A DNA stretch of 64,000 nucleotides, taken from positions 124,001 through 188,000 of the forward strand of contig VXAZ01006360.1 in the NCBI GenBank assembly GCA_013399875.1, read 5' to 3'. The translations under genes and the position numbers were made by a program. This DNA is from Gymnorhina tibicen. Taxonomy: Eukaryota > Chordata > Aves > Passeriformes > Artamidae. Positions within the stretch are counted from its first letter, which is position 1. Each line of letters starts with the position of its first letter. Shown piece after piece: positions 23,601 to 35,400 of the stretch. A model generated the notes under the pieces. That model worked only from the letters and a program-made list of their open reading frames with translations, ran no database searches and was not told the DNA's origin.

Positions 23601-24015
23601 ATGCAGTGTAATGGCTAGTATATAGTTAACTAGTTGCTTATATGCTGAATAGAGAAAAAGAAAAGAAATAAAAACTTACCAGGTGTATAGCTTCAGAGAT
23701 AAGTAAGTGTCATACTAATGAGAAGTTGGCAAGCCAAAGCCAATTATCCACAAAACAAAGAATTTAGGCCGGTTGGAACCAGATGGACCAAAGAGCATCG
23801 CAACTGCGCATGCCCCGAAGACAAAGTTGAAAAGTTCAAGTGCGAAGAAGACTTTAGAAGCCTTCATCAGAGACCCCCAAAGACCCCCGAATTGGGGAGG
23901 TGCATGCGCAGTGCAAAGAATTATCTAATAACCATGAGATCATGCTATGTAAATTAGTTCCATTAGTACATGATGATGCTGTAATGACACAGCAACATTA
24001 AGCAGAATTTTACTG

Positions 24016-24023
24016 TATAAATA
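24016..24023 (+). promoter_or_regulatory. LTR TATA box
   Basis: TATAAATA sits 65 bases before the AATAAA of the same LTR. This spacing suits a short R region. It would drive transcription to the right. Confidence 0.65.
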
Positions 24024-24087
24024 TAGCACCGCACCTGACAAAGGCGGGTGAGTTAGGAGGAGAGATCCCCCTCACCACCAGCGCTGC

Positions 24088-24093
24088 AATAAA
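24088..24093 (+). terminator. LTR polyadenylation signal AATAAA
   Basis: AATAAA lies between the TATA box and the 3' end of the solo LTR, where an R-region signal is expected. Confidence 0.65.
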
Positions 24094-24157
24094 CAAATAC
24101 CTGCTCTATAGGCATCGGTCTATGGGGATTTATTTCCAGCCTATCTTTTGGGCATCA

Positions 24158-24164
24158 GTGGTGA
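24158..24164. repeat. Target-site duplication, right copy (GTGGTGA)
   Basis: Exact repeat of 23326-23332, directly after the GGGCATCA end of the LTR. Confidence 0.85.
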
Positions 24165-25864
24165 ATTTGTTAGATCATTTCCAGACAATAACTCCTAATC
24201 TGTTGCAGGAGTTTTTAAGGAAGCTTGTTCTATTTCTGCTTCTCTAGGGACTGCAGTTCACTTCAGTGGAGGTCTGAATTGCCCTCTAAAGAACCTCATG
24301 CCTTTCCATTAGCCTCCTAATTCAGAAGGCTTGCTGGAATGAATTTGCACCTTGCACTCTCACTAAAATAAGGAAAATAAGACTGAAGTTGGTAAATCGT
24401 GTGATTTAGGATTTAGGATGTTTTGCAACGTGGAATCCAGTTCAGCTGTAACATTTGATGCTGGAATGAAGCATCACTGATGAGTTGCTCTAAAAGCATC
24501 AGGTTGGGTGTTTCAGGCAGTTTTATTCACTGGATACTGTAAAGTATCATTACATTCTCCTCCAGAAAGTTGTGTAGTTTGCAATTAAATCTAGCTTTGC
24601 TGCCCTGTAGGGCAACTGGCTCACTTTCTGCCATGTGGGACTTTGGAAAGTTTAATATTAATTTCACATTTCCTTCCTGGCTCCCACGACAGTCAAAACA
24701 GGGCACTTTCGTGCTCTGGCTTCTGTGGCATGCCAACTTTTTTTGGATGAAATTTTATATATGTTTAACATTTCTTAGTTCCTGGATCCCAGAATGGGTG
24801 TGAAACATTCAGCATATGGAGAAACAGAATTATTAACACAGCAGAAATGAGAGAGGCTTGTTAGTCTTTGAAGCTTGTGGGATTAGGCAATGGGTGAAGG
24901 GAATACTGATCAGCTCTGGGGTTGGATTTCTGCAATCCAGAAGGCTACAGACATAAGGATGGGTTTGCAGGCCTGACAATTGTCTTTGCTGCTGCTCTCA
25001 TCCTTCTAGGATCACAGATGTGCTATCCTAACTAAGCGGTACTTCACTCCCATGGTAACACACAGATCTGGCTTCAGGAAGTGCTAATGCAGAGCCTGAC
25101 TATTTCTTCCTACAGGTGTGACCAGGCAGCAAACTAGAAATGGTCTGAGAGAGCCAGCGGCAGCGAGATGGAGAAGAGATGGTGAGACAGCGTGTGAAAT
25201 GTGAGTGGGAGCATGTGGAGAGCTAGAGCAGGGAGAGGAAGAAAATTATGTCTTCAGCATCCCATGGTGGAGGGATTTTCCTAGCCCTGTACGCAGACAG
25301 ACAAGGTAGGAATTTGGCTTTCTACAAGCAGAGCTGTATGGACCGTACTGCAGGACTGAGCTCCTTGTGGGTATGGCTTTGTGAGTCTTCCTTCAACACA
25401 ACCCTTAGGTTTATTTATCAGCCTTTGGCAGGAGAAGCAGGACACTGAATAAGCCCTTTTTGCCAAAGATAATATTCAAGTTGTTGCTTTTATCTTGCAA
25501 CAAACCTCCCCTCTCCCTGTCCCCCCCCCCCCCAGCATGAACACTTATTTCTCAGTTTGCAGCAGCTCAAGCTGTGTTCCTGTATACAGCTGGCAATAAA
25601 TAGCACGGCCAGGCAGAGGGGAACATTCAGCTGGGGAAAGAAACATTCAGCTACTTAACAACAAGTAAAGACCAGAGCTGGCTGGCCAGCTCTATGTAAG
25701 GGTCAGGCAGTTGCATTATACCAGTTTTCTCAGTCTCCTCCATAACCTATGGCAGGGATGAGCAATTTCAGAGAGAAGACATCCCACCTGTCTTGGGATA
25801 CAAGATAAGAACCTGCTGTCTAGATAAATGTAGATGATTGGTGTAGACTGAACCCCTACTTTCT
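24165..25864. other. Non-genic stretch
   Basis: No gene or transposon is recognised. It includes a 13-base C run listed separately. Confidence 0.55.
25521..25533. repeat. Poly-C tract, 13 bases
   Basis: Thirteen consecutive C follow a C/T-rich lead-in (CCCCTCTCCCTGT). Such runs are prone to sequencing and assembly length error. Confidence 0.9.
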
Positions 25865-25973
25865 AGATGGATAAAGATGTGGGGACATGGTTTAGTGGTG
25901 GATTCCGCAGTGTTAGGTTAACTTCATGTTCTTAAAGGTCTTTTCCAATCTAAATGATTCTATGATTCTATGA
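25865..25973 (+). mobile_element. CR1 3'-end fragment with octamer repeats
   Basis: The segment reads GGGGACATGGTTTAGTGGTG, then CTTAAAGGTCTTTTCCAA, then ends in ATGATTCTATGATTCTATGA, the signature 3' terminus of avian CR1. It is a severely 5'-truncated sense-strand insertion without coding capacity. The preserved octamers mark the true 3' end of the element. Confidence 0.92.
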
Positions 25974-26780
25974 CTCCTGCTGGCTACAGTGTGGTGGAAA
26001 TCTTTCCAATGTCTTGGTCATTCAAGGTGCTGCCTGATCACAAGGGACTGGAACATGTGGTCCATTAGATTCAAATGCATAAACGTGAATTCCCCAGTAA
26101 AATGAGAAAAAGGTGAGCTTGTCTAAGTTTTGAAGATCTTTTTCCCTGTTTCCCAGCCTTGTCTGTGTTGCAGACACAGATGTGGTGCTAGGACTGAATT
26201 CTGTGAAATCAACTGGTTCCCAGTCCCAGGTATCTAGGTGATCACCAAGCTGTGGGCTTTGGTACTATCAGAGAAACGAGCACTTGGATAACAGCATCCA
26301 ACATCCACACAAAGAGGAAGCTTTCAAGATCCTTTTGGAATATGAGTCATCCGGTGCCTTTTATGTTCAGGTTGTCATCAGTCACAGTTTAATGGAGTAG
26401 CACAGACTTTGCTATGAAGAGGAATGGGCACCAGTGCTTCTTTGTGCTTATAGGTGTGCAAAGATGTCCCCTTCCTTCCTCTCCCAGCTGACTTCCCGGA
26501 AAATCAGTGACATGAAAGCAAAAAAGGTCATTTGCAAAGGCATGAGACAAACACAACTGAAGGCAGTTCAAGCAGTTTTTAAGGCATTTGGTTTATATTC
26601 CACCCCCATACATTCACAACCAGTGCAGGCTCAGATGGGAAAGGTAATGTCTGGCACCAGTGCCCTGAAAAATTAGGAAAAAAATCCAGCTATCCCAAAC
26701 AGACAGTGCCAGAGGTGGGGGGCTGTAACAGCAGTGGCCCTCTGTTTATGATATTATATTATTTCATAGACAACCTGCCG
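25974..26780. other. Non-genic stretch up to assembly gap
   Basis: No gene or transposon is recognised. Confidence 0.5.
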
Positions 26781-27001
26781 NNNNNNNNNNNNNNNNNNNN
26801 NNNNNNNNNNNNNNNNNNNNNNNNNNNNNNNNNNNNNNNNNNNNNNNNNNNNNNNNNNNNNNNNNNNNNNNNNNNNNNNNNNNNNNNNNNNNNNNNNNNN
26901 NNNNNNNNNNNNNNNNNNNNNNNNNNNNNNNNNNNNNNNNNNNNNNNNNNNNNNNNNNNNNNNNNNNNNNNNNNNNNNNNNNNNNNNNNNNNNNNNNNNN
27001 N
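26781..27001. other. Assembly gap, 221 N
   Basis: All bases are N. The right edge begins with a G run (GTGGGGGG) and a locally GC-rich 100 bases, so a GC-rich or repetitive sequence may have caused the gap. Open frames that appear to cross it are artefacts. Confidence 0.99.
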
Positions 27002-29658
27002 GTGGGGGGTGTTAGATCTCTGAATTCACCCACCACCGAGCTGCTGAGCCCCCTGGTTCCCCAGCCATCCCAGTTGGTGGCTCGGGGACTACAACAACAA
27101 CCTAATCATATTTGTTTACGGCAAAGGTACCACTGGTCAGGCAGGCTTCAGCTTTTTCCTAACCCCGGGTCTGAGCTACCTGTGGAAATAACTGTGGCAG
27201 GTAACTGGTTATTTGGAAGCATTTCTGCTACACCATTCTCGACTAATATTCTGGAGGAACAAATCACAGTGTGATTTGATCTGCAAACAGATACTTAGCA
27301 GAATTATTATGTTCTGTACCCACACTGAGCAATCCCTCCTCTCATTGTTATGAGAGACATCGTGTTCAAGGCTGAGCCACAACAGAGTGGGCTGTGTTTC
27401 CATGGGCTGAAATGTCAGGATAAAGATCTTATTCTGCTTTTGCTCTGTTGAGAAGAAGGAGAAAAGTGATACAAACCCTTCTTACTTTCAAACATAAGCT
27501 TGGCAATTACTGCTGCACGAATACTTATTCCTAGGATTGCCCACCTCTAGGGGTGGTGGTTTCATACCTTCCCAGAGAAACTTGCACTGACATAACACCC
27601 AGATAAAAGTTACACATCTGAGCACCTGGCATTTTTCTCTTCACCTGCACGGTGTGATCCTGAGAATATTTCCCAGATGGGGAGCTGTGCATGGATGGAA
27701 AAAGCGATGTGGCTGTACACAGTCACCAAGCATGGGGCATGTTCTCCATGGTTATTTGCAGCCTGATGTTGGTTTTCATCACTGATATTTTAGTTTTTTT
27801 CAAATGAAAAACACATTTTGACGACGATCCTTTGTTCCTCAGATTGTGTCCATACTCCTGCAGAACTCCCAATAGGTAAATACTTTCCTGGCTAAGTGTA
27901 GTGAATGTCAGTAATTACTTTCTTTCAACTTACCACAGTTCTCAGGATTAAGATTAATAAAACACTGACTCTCAGCAAAGAAGCTTAAATAAAGGATGGG
28001 TACTTCAAGTTCAGTCTGCTATATTGATTGGATAGCTCCATTTATTTCTCCCTCCTTACGAAAATAGTTTGAAGCTGTTGCTTAGCATAGGCAGCTAATG
28101 ACAGCTGTACTTGAGACCAAGTGGCTTTGACTCACATGCTATTGAGAATAAATTTAAAGTATTGTTATCTAGACATCACAGAAGTGATTAAAATCTAGAA
28201 TGTAAGCCCTGAGTAATACAGACAGATAGCTGCTGAACACGGAGCAAAGTAGGAGGGCTGACTCTCTAATGAAGCACATTAGACTATTGTTCAGCCTCGC
28301 CCCATGCCACCATAGGCTGGAGCGAGGCAGCTGGAAGCAGGAGGCACATGCAAGTGAGAGGACTGCTAAAATCATCAGAAGTGAGAAACAAGTACTGGTG
28401 CCCAGGCAGACGTGGCAGAGCCTCTGACTGGATGAAAGAAAAGCATTCTGAAAAGCTATTAAGAGCTTGTAAGGGGCAAATGAGAAGGACAGGACAGCAG
28501 AGAAGATGACTCAGCAATACGCAGTGTTAGAAATAGCACAAGGATCTGACCTCCCCTTGAAGTGACACTTTTTTATTGGCACAGATAGATTCTACGTGGT
28601 TGTTTGTCCTACTGTATAATCAGCAGTAACTGCAAATGCATTTTTACCACTGTAGCCATTTCTGTCTCAGGGTTTGGGAAGCAACTGGAGTTATTGCTCT
28701 GCTTCTCTGGCCTTTTTTGACCTTCACACTTTTATTTATAGCGTTTGTCTACTTTGCAAATTTCCGTGGCATTCACATTCAGAAGACATCAAGTGCACAC
28801 CTTGCAAGATTTATATTACATGTTTTCTATTATCTCATGCCATCAGCTCACAAATGAAATAGCTTAGGTGGAAGGCATGACATTGCTCAGAGTAACTGTT
28901 AAAATGTCCTTTGCTCTGCAGTGTAGTTTAAACCGACTGCTAAAAACCTGGCATGAATATATTTGCTGACATTTCTGTGAAAGACCATTCTGTGGACTGG
29001 GGCCTAAATAGCATTTTCTTTCAAGTTTACTCACACAATAAATAGCATAAATTGCTCTGCCCTGCCAAGGGTTTATCTTTGAGCACTTCATTTCATAAAC
29101 AATCCTAACCCCATCCCATCTGTTTTGCCTTCTCCCAAGCTTTTCGGGTGTACTAAAACTGTAGGTTATTCCCTGGGGAAAAGGGGAAAGCAGAAACACC
29201 GTGGCAATGTATATGCCATACTGAAACCATATAGAATAGTCCACAAGCTTCCTCCAGGAGGAGTAGAAGAGTGAAGGAATTTAATACGACTGGATACCCA
29301 GTATTTCGTGGTTTTACCCAAAGTTTATAATTATTTTTATGGTGTGAACAGTTGAATTCATCTGTAAGCATGTAAATGTGTGTGTGGGAAAAGTTTTTAG
29401 ACTGCAAAAGGTTTGGTTTGTTTTTTTTTTCCCCAAGGGTTTACATCTTTACAGGAGAGGATAATTTGGTTTTGAGTAAACAGAACACAATAAATGTACT
29501 TTAAAGCCTCTCATAGCCCTGTGGGCCTCTCCAAAGGTAGGACGAGAGCTCCCTGGCTTTGGACAACCTTTGCCTCTTAGCACTGCAGAAGTGTGGAGCC
29601 TGTGGGTGCTGCTGGAGATGACACCCTGAAGAAGGAGGGAAAGGTTTTGGTTATCCTG
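27002..29658. other. Non-genic stretch
   Basis: The first 90 bases after the gap are GC-rich. The rest is AT-rich and holds no recognised gene or transposon. Confidence 0.5.
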
Positions 29659-30228
29659 TGCCATGATTTCACTCCGGTTGGCAGCTAAGCACCACGCTGC
29701 CGCTCGCTCACACCTCCCCCGGTGCACCGGGGGAGAGAATCGCAAGAGTAAAAGCCTGGAAACCTGCGGATTGAAATAAAGACAATTTAACAGGTGAAGC
29801 AAAATCCACAAGCACAAGCAGAGCAAAACAGGGAATTTATTCACCACTTCCCATGGGCAGGCAGGTGTTCAGCCATTTCTAGGAAAGCAGGGCTCCATCA
29901 CATGTAACAGTGACTTGGGAAAATAAAATGCCATCAATCCAAACATCCTTCCCCTTTCTCCTTCTTCCCCCAGCTTTATATGCTGACTATGATGATATCC
30001 CTTTGGCTGGTTGGGGTCAGCTGTCCAGGCTGTGTCCCCTCCCAGCTCCTTGTGCACCCCCAGCCCTCTCTCTTATGGGGTGGGGTGACCCTGACCCTGT
30101 GTCAGCACTGCTCACCTGTAACAAACACATCCCTGTGTTATCAACGCTCTGATGGTCACAAATTCAAAACACAGCCCCATATGAGTTACTAGTAAGAAAA
30201 TTAACTCTACCCCAGCCAAAACAGCACA
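29659..30228 (-). mobile_element. Full-length solo ERV LTR, minus strand
   Basis: Read on the minus strand, the 570-bp block starts TGTGCTGTTTTGGCTGGGG and ends AAATCATGGCA, giving TG...CA ends. It shares the superfamily segments GAGTTAATTTTC, GTTGATAACACAGGGATGTG, GAGGGGACACAGCC and CAGCATATAAAG, plus the segment encoding the TTAAATTGTCTTTATTTC poly(A)-region variant. The TATA box (ATATAAA) lies at 29975-29981. The flanks TCCTG (left) and TGCTG (right) match at four of five bases, fitting an aged 5-bp target duplication. It is the most complete member of this LTR superfamily in the window and keeps the parts missing from the 2641 and 54255 copies. No internal retroviral genes adjoin it. Confidence 0.85.
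29975..29981 (-). promoter_or_regulatory. TATA box of minus-strand LTR
   Basis: Reverse complement ATATAAA follows a CAGC segment, as in the 2641 copy. It would direct transcription leftward. Confidence 0.6.
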
Positions 30229-31883
30229 TGCTGGAGTCATTAATTACAATCAGTCTGTATCAATGCACTGATCTGTTTTTGCATGAGAAAATAAGTGTGA
30301 ACCTCCTAATCAGGACAAATTCTGAACTGTCGGGCTAGGAGCAGGTATGAAGGCTGCATCTCATGCAGAGGTTGTTTGGTGACACAAATGGTGATGGTTG
30401 CTGTGAATCTGATCTCCCCTCTTCCTTGTACCTACAGCGGGAAAGCAATTTACTGGCTTGCTTCCCATCTGATATTTTTGCAGAGTTGCATGGTGAAAAA
30501 AGCAGCAGAATTGTATTTGAAACTTTTTGCTTTTGAAATCCTGGGTTCCTCTGCCAGCATATACAGCCAAAGGCATAAGCGAGGCAGGGAGGGGAGAGGG
30601 TCTGATGAACTTTCCCTTTCTCACACTGGGGGTTTCCCACACAACAGCACTTTTCACTTAAGGTTTCAAGTGTGGGGTTAAAAGAACTCTGGCACGTTAG
30701 GAAAGAAACAGTATGCACAAAAGACTTCAAAAACTGCCAATCCACTCTCTCAAGGGCCCATGGAAGAGGGAAGTTTTCCAAGTTGAGAAAGAGCTCTCTG
30801 CAGGGACCATCAGGTTCATGCTCTTTTTAGCATGTACGGACCATCAGCTCTCTGCCTCCCATGAACTGCTGGTGCTCTTTGCAGCTGAATGACAGATGAT
30901 GCCTGTGAGCGGGGGGACACGCGAGCTGTGTCACATTTCTCACAGTGCTGCCTGCATACATTACAAAACGCCTCTCTCTTTGCCTTAGGACAGCTGTGCC
31001 AAAGCATGCTGGGCATTGCACTGCCTAAAGATTTAGAGTAGGGATAAATGTGGAGAGACAGGCAAGACAAAGATGAGGGAACAGTATTAGTTTAACATGA
31101 GAGCCTGGGCCTGTGAATGGAGTGCAGAGCACCAGCTGTCAGGATGGTGCTTTCTACCATAACCCATGCAGCCCAGCCAAGAGTTATTAAAAAGGACTGA
31201 CACCACACGAGGGACAAATATCATCTTGTTTCTTATCTCATTAAATGCTGCAACTGTTTTTTTACTGTGAGCAATTTGAGAGGAAAGTACTTTGCTTCTT
31301 CAGAAAGTTTATGTCTGAGCTTGGTCTCTAATTTTTCATGAAGACCAAAGAGCATAAAAGGAAAGCACCACGGATGAAATGTAATTGTGCTATAACAAAA
31401 ATAATTTACACTAGAGGCTAACTGGGTTGGAAAAGATTTCATAACAGTCCCACTTTGGACATTTCATGTTATCCTTCAGGTAACAGGTTTAGCACAAATA
31501 CTTGCAAGTTGCTGCAGCTGTTCAGTGTTATCTTTTTCCCAGCGCTTCTTAATGCAGACCTGCTTAGAATGAGCACCTCTTTTCATGTAATTCACCCAAC
31601 AAAAAGGCTTATCTGAAATACAGGTTCAGTCCTGTCACTGGCTTCAGCAAGACCAGCACTAACCCAAAGCTCTGACATGGCCAGTCCATAGGCAGGACTA
31701 ATGTACGTCTCACTGTTCATCCATCCTCGTTGCATTACTGAGCAAGTACTTGTTCTAGTTTGGCTTTAAGTGCTGTTGAACTGTGTTCTTGTGCTCCAAA
31801 ATATATGCTTTGCTATAATGATCAAACCAGAAATGAACCTTCACCTAATTATCCTGTTACAATTTGCTTTCTCTAATAATCTT
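30229..31883. other. Non-genic stretch
   Basis: Nothing recognised. The open frames at 30335-30781 and 30361-30657 (minus) overlap in different frames and match no family. Confidence 0.5.
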
Positions 31884-32056
31884 GTGGATGAAAAGCTGGA
31901 CATGAGCCAGCAATGTGCCCTTGCAGCCCAGACAGCCAACTGCTTCCTGGGCTATATCAAAGGCAGCGTGGCCAGCAGGCTGAGGGAGGTGATTCTGCCC
32001 CTCTGCTCTGCTCTGGTGACACCCCACCTGGAGTGCTGCATCCACGAGCTCTGCCT
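31884..32056 (+). mobile_element. CR1 ORF2 fragment
   Basis: Sense-strand CR1 segment whose translation contains KLDMSQQCALAAQTANCFLG and then LREVILPLCSALVTPHLE, a very typical stretch of CR1 ORF2 just after the reverse-transcriptase core. It lacks both ends. Its right side abuts LTR sequence at about 32057. The fragment has a single frame open for about 55 codons but no element termini, so it is a relic. Confidence 0.85.
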
Positions 32057-32352
32057 CATGCTCAGTATAGAGACTGGAGTAAAGCTGGCCCAAGGCCCCT
32101 GCTCAGGAACTGGTTGGGCATCAGTCAGCAGTTGGTGAGCAATTGCATTGTGCATCACTTGTTTTGTATACTCTATTTTATAATTATTTTTAGTATTTGC
32201 CCTTCCTTCTCTGTACTATTAAACTGTCTTTTCTCAACCCCTGAATTTTACTTTTCTTTTCTTCCCAATTCTTGCCGCATCCCACTGAGGTGGAGAGTGA
32301 GTGAGTGAGCAGCTGCATGGTATTTATCTGCCTGGTGGGTTAAACCATGACA
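32057..32352 (+). mobile_element. ERV LTR, 3' portion only
   Basis: CATGCTCAGTATAGAGACTGG at the left edge corresponds to the TATA region of the LTR superfamily. It is followed by GTGAGCAATTGCATTGTGCA as in the 14897 copy, the poly(A)-like ATTAAA at 32218-32223, and the 3' terminus TTAAACCATGACA at 32352. The 5' half of U3 is missing and CR1 sequence takes its place. No target duplication can be assigned. Confidence 0.8.
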
Positions 32353-32395
32353 CTTTCTGATGCTTCTGTTGGCAGAGTTCTAACAAATAGAACTG

Positions 32396-32481
32396 CAAAA
32401 TAATTCAGGTTGGAAGGGATTTTGGGAGGGATCACGTCCATTCTCCTGCTCAAAAGGAGGGCTAGCTTCAAAGCTAGATTA
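32396..32481 (-). mobile_element. CR1 3'-end fragment
   Basis: Reverse complement of a CR1 3' region: TTCAGGTTGGAAGGGATTTT, CTCCTGCTCAAAAGGAGGGC and CTTCAAAGCTAGATTAG are close to the family pattern. The octamer repeats have decayed. It lies 43 bases past the LTR end on the opposite strand to the CR1 at 31884, so it is a separate copy. Confidence 0.75.
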
Positions 32482-35400
32482 GAAAAAAAATTCCAGTTAC
32501 ATTAAAAATAACACATTTCAGGTTTCAGTTAGCTAGCAGTGAAAGTAATTCTTAGTGGATGTTGTGTTCATAAATTTTCAAAGGGAAAAAGGAGGAGAAA
32601 GCACTTGAGAAAGAAATAGTTGTAATGGCCTCTTTCTTCATTTGAATTTATTGTCCTGTGCCTGGAAAATCACCTGGCCTTGCCTTACCTAGAGGACTGG
32701 AGGCAGCCTGGACTTGAATAGTGGGAAGATCAGGATAAATGAGATAAACAGCCTGAAAGAGAGTATAGGTGACTTGTTTCTTTGTAGGCAGAAAGAAAAC
32801 AGTGGAAAAGAACCTGGAGGGAGGGTAGGTATTAAAAAGCCCATCTCAATGTAATTACATAATTTCACTCATATGTGAGTAGAGCTGCCTCCTCCCCTCT
32901 CCTATAAAAGTGTTCAGCAGAAGTCTTAAGCAATCTTGCAGAGGGGGGAAAACAACAGTATTAATATAACCATTTTTATTCTTTGTGTGCAGATAGGATG
33001 TGTCTTATAAATTCCTTAGTAGTTTTCTTCTATGACAGGCTCCTTCTTCAAAGTTTGTTTTAAGGTAAGCACCCTCTTTAAGGAGAAATGTGATTCACCC
33101 AGCCCTGTTAGCAGATAAAGTGCCATAATGATACACAACTTTATAAATGTGATATAATTTGATATAGAAAGCAGTCAAGTATGATTACAGGCACTCTGGG
33201 GTAGCCAATTTGGCTAACTTTGACAAACTCATCTGTATGTGGAGGAAGCTGGGGTTTCTTTTACTGCAGTATAGACCACAATGTGGAGAGTCATGAATTC
33301 TAGGGGCTTTGTCTGAGCTCAGATCACAGCTGATGTGAGAGGAGCAATTCTAATTAGTTGCTGCAAAAATTACAGCTTGCAACAAAGCACTGAAAAAAAT
33401 GTAATCTGGACAAACAGAAACCAAATTTTCAGGCTTTTAATGTTGAACGTTATTGATTTTTACTTTTCTTTTTAATGCTCTGAATGTTTAATGCATTTAC
33501 TACTTCTTAACATTCAGCAAAACATTAATCATCCTTTTTACAGGATAATACTTCTAGCTACAGTAAAGTGCAGTGTCTCTTCATCCCATGGAAAAGGATA
33601 TATTTCTTCTTCTATTTCTGTATTTTATAGATAAAATTAACTTCTAAAAGTATATCCTCTTTTTAAAAGGTATTTTAAAATCACACTTAGAAAAACATCC
33701 ACCAGCATTTTCTGTGCCTTTTAGTGTATGAACTCTGTTTCTTAAATGCACATCCAGCAGGCACTTCCAAGCTTCTTGTCTGAGTAAACTAGTCTCCAGC
33801 CTTTGGAGATCACAGCCTTTGTGCTTCACAGTTCATCAGTTCCCTGCCAGAGCCTAGATAATCTCTCACTATGATGGCAGCAGTGGAAAACACAGCTGTG
33901 GCAGGATTTCAGGTGTGGGTTAAACTTCAGGTATCTTCCCGAGCAGTACAGAATTCAGCTCCCGGTTAGGTGCGTGGCTGAATCAAAACTTCAGCATACG
34001 AGCTCAAGTGCTTTCCCAGCAGCCTCAACGGGAAGCTAAGAGAGATCCTTCTAGATTCTTTAATATATAGACATATTTTTGGAAATCTCAGTGTATTCAT
34101 AGCTAGCATATGTCATTGTATTTGCATTATTAGAGGTTGTGTTTCCAAAATGGGGTTTGGAGATGCCCACATCTCCCGATGGGAGCACATCTGACCCTCA
34201 GAACTCCAGCTCTGGCTGACTCATCAGTGTAGAACTAAATACCAACTCATTCCTGGCATTTTCAGTTTACCTAATTATTTTCTAGGAAAGAAAGAAAAGA
34301 ATTATTTTATTGCTATAATTAGGATAGTTAAATGATACAGTAAGCAATTACTATGGGTTTATTATACCTTCTAAAGAATAAATGCAGTACTTATAAGCTT
34401 CAGGAATACAATTAAAGCAGGAAATTTTCTAAGCCCTTGCTTTCCTTGTTTTTAATTATTGCTGAAACCTGATTACAGGAGAAAAAGCATAGAAGAACAA
34501 AGGATGATAAAGATAAAACCAAAACAGTTGGAGTGGTGTGTGAGTTGTAAATACACTTGCTTTTCACTTTGCTGACAGGCATTGGAGCTAAATTTTAGGA
34601 AGAACCTGGTCATTTTCTGAACAATTTGTATCAATTCGCAGTTGCTGCTGCACTTTGGGTAATGGAGCGGTTTTACGTGCAGCAACTACACGGGTGAATA
34701 GTTTTAATGTCTTCTTGGAATGACTGTCTCTCACCTCACTGAACCGAGGGATGTAATTACACACTTTAGCTACTAGCAAGTGAAAACTGCAGTAAACATT
34801 TGAATATTTTAAGTGATGTTGTCAAGAATTTGGCCAATTACAGGTCCAATTGCTACACTTAGTGCCTAGGAGACACTGTAACTTTATCCAAGGTAAACAA
34901 GAGAGCTGACAGGTGTGCTGATTGTTATTTTTGATCTGCCCTTTGGTTGCAATTCCAGAGAGAAAATTTCCAGGTGAAAACATTTCCAGAGTAGGTCACG
35001 TCTCCAGCTATAGCTACACCAACAGCATTCACTGCACTATAACGTGCCAAGCACCACTCAACATTACTATTACATATTACAACTCCAGTTTAAACTCACA
35101 GAATGCGTCTGCTGAAGAATATTCCCCAATCCATTTTTATTTTCTTATGAATTTTTAAACACCAAGAGCTTATCTTTCTTGGGTTTTGTTATTGTGAATG
35201 TTGTTCATGCTCTGTAGTGGGTCTGTGTGTGGCAACTACTAATCAAATCCTATTGTCTACCAAAACAATGTCAACTGTATCTGAAATTTGCACACCTCAA
35301 GGGCTTTATGTTTCTTTGTCTTAAGTATCTAATTACTTTAATAAGGAAAGTGTTCAGGGGAATGCTAATGCAGTAAAGCAATTTTGTATCTCTGTAATCT

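Larger units (their letters stand above)
23333..24157 (+). mobile_element. Full-length solo ERV LTR with promoter and poly(A) signal
   Basis: The 825-bp block starts TGTCTATATAAC, ends TTTTGGGCATCA and is framed by exact GTGGTGA repeats. In LTR terms, U3 runs from 23333 to about 24045. Its first 260 bases are degenerate tandem repeats (separate entry), followed by two GCGCATGC-like stretches near 23800-23920. A TATA box (TATAAATA) lies at 24016-24023 and AATAAA at 24088-24093, 65 bases beyond it. The short U5 ends at 24157. All core transcription signals look intact. No primer-binding site or gag follows, so it is a solo LTR. The 6-7 bp duplication suggests an ERVK-like element, which is inference. 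It lies 302 bp from the minus-strand LTR, so the two promoters point away from each other. Confidence 0.85.

Noticed and set aside
26706..27036. Open frames crossing 26781-27001
   Set aside because: They consist mostly of unknown residues from the N gap.
29449..29847. 132-codon minus-strand open frame
   Set aside because: It overlaps the non-coding solo LTR at 29659-30228 and resembles no retroviral protein.
31913..32308. 131-codon plus-strand open frame
   Set aside because: It runs across the CR1-LTR junction in a frame other than ORF2, so it is a chance frame.
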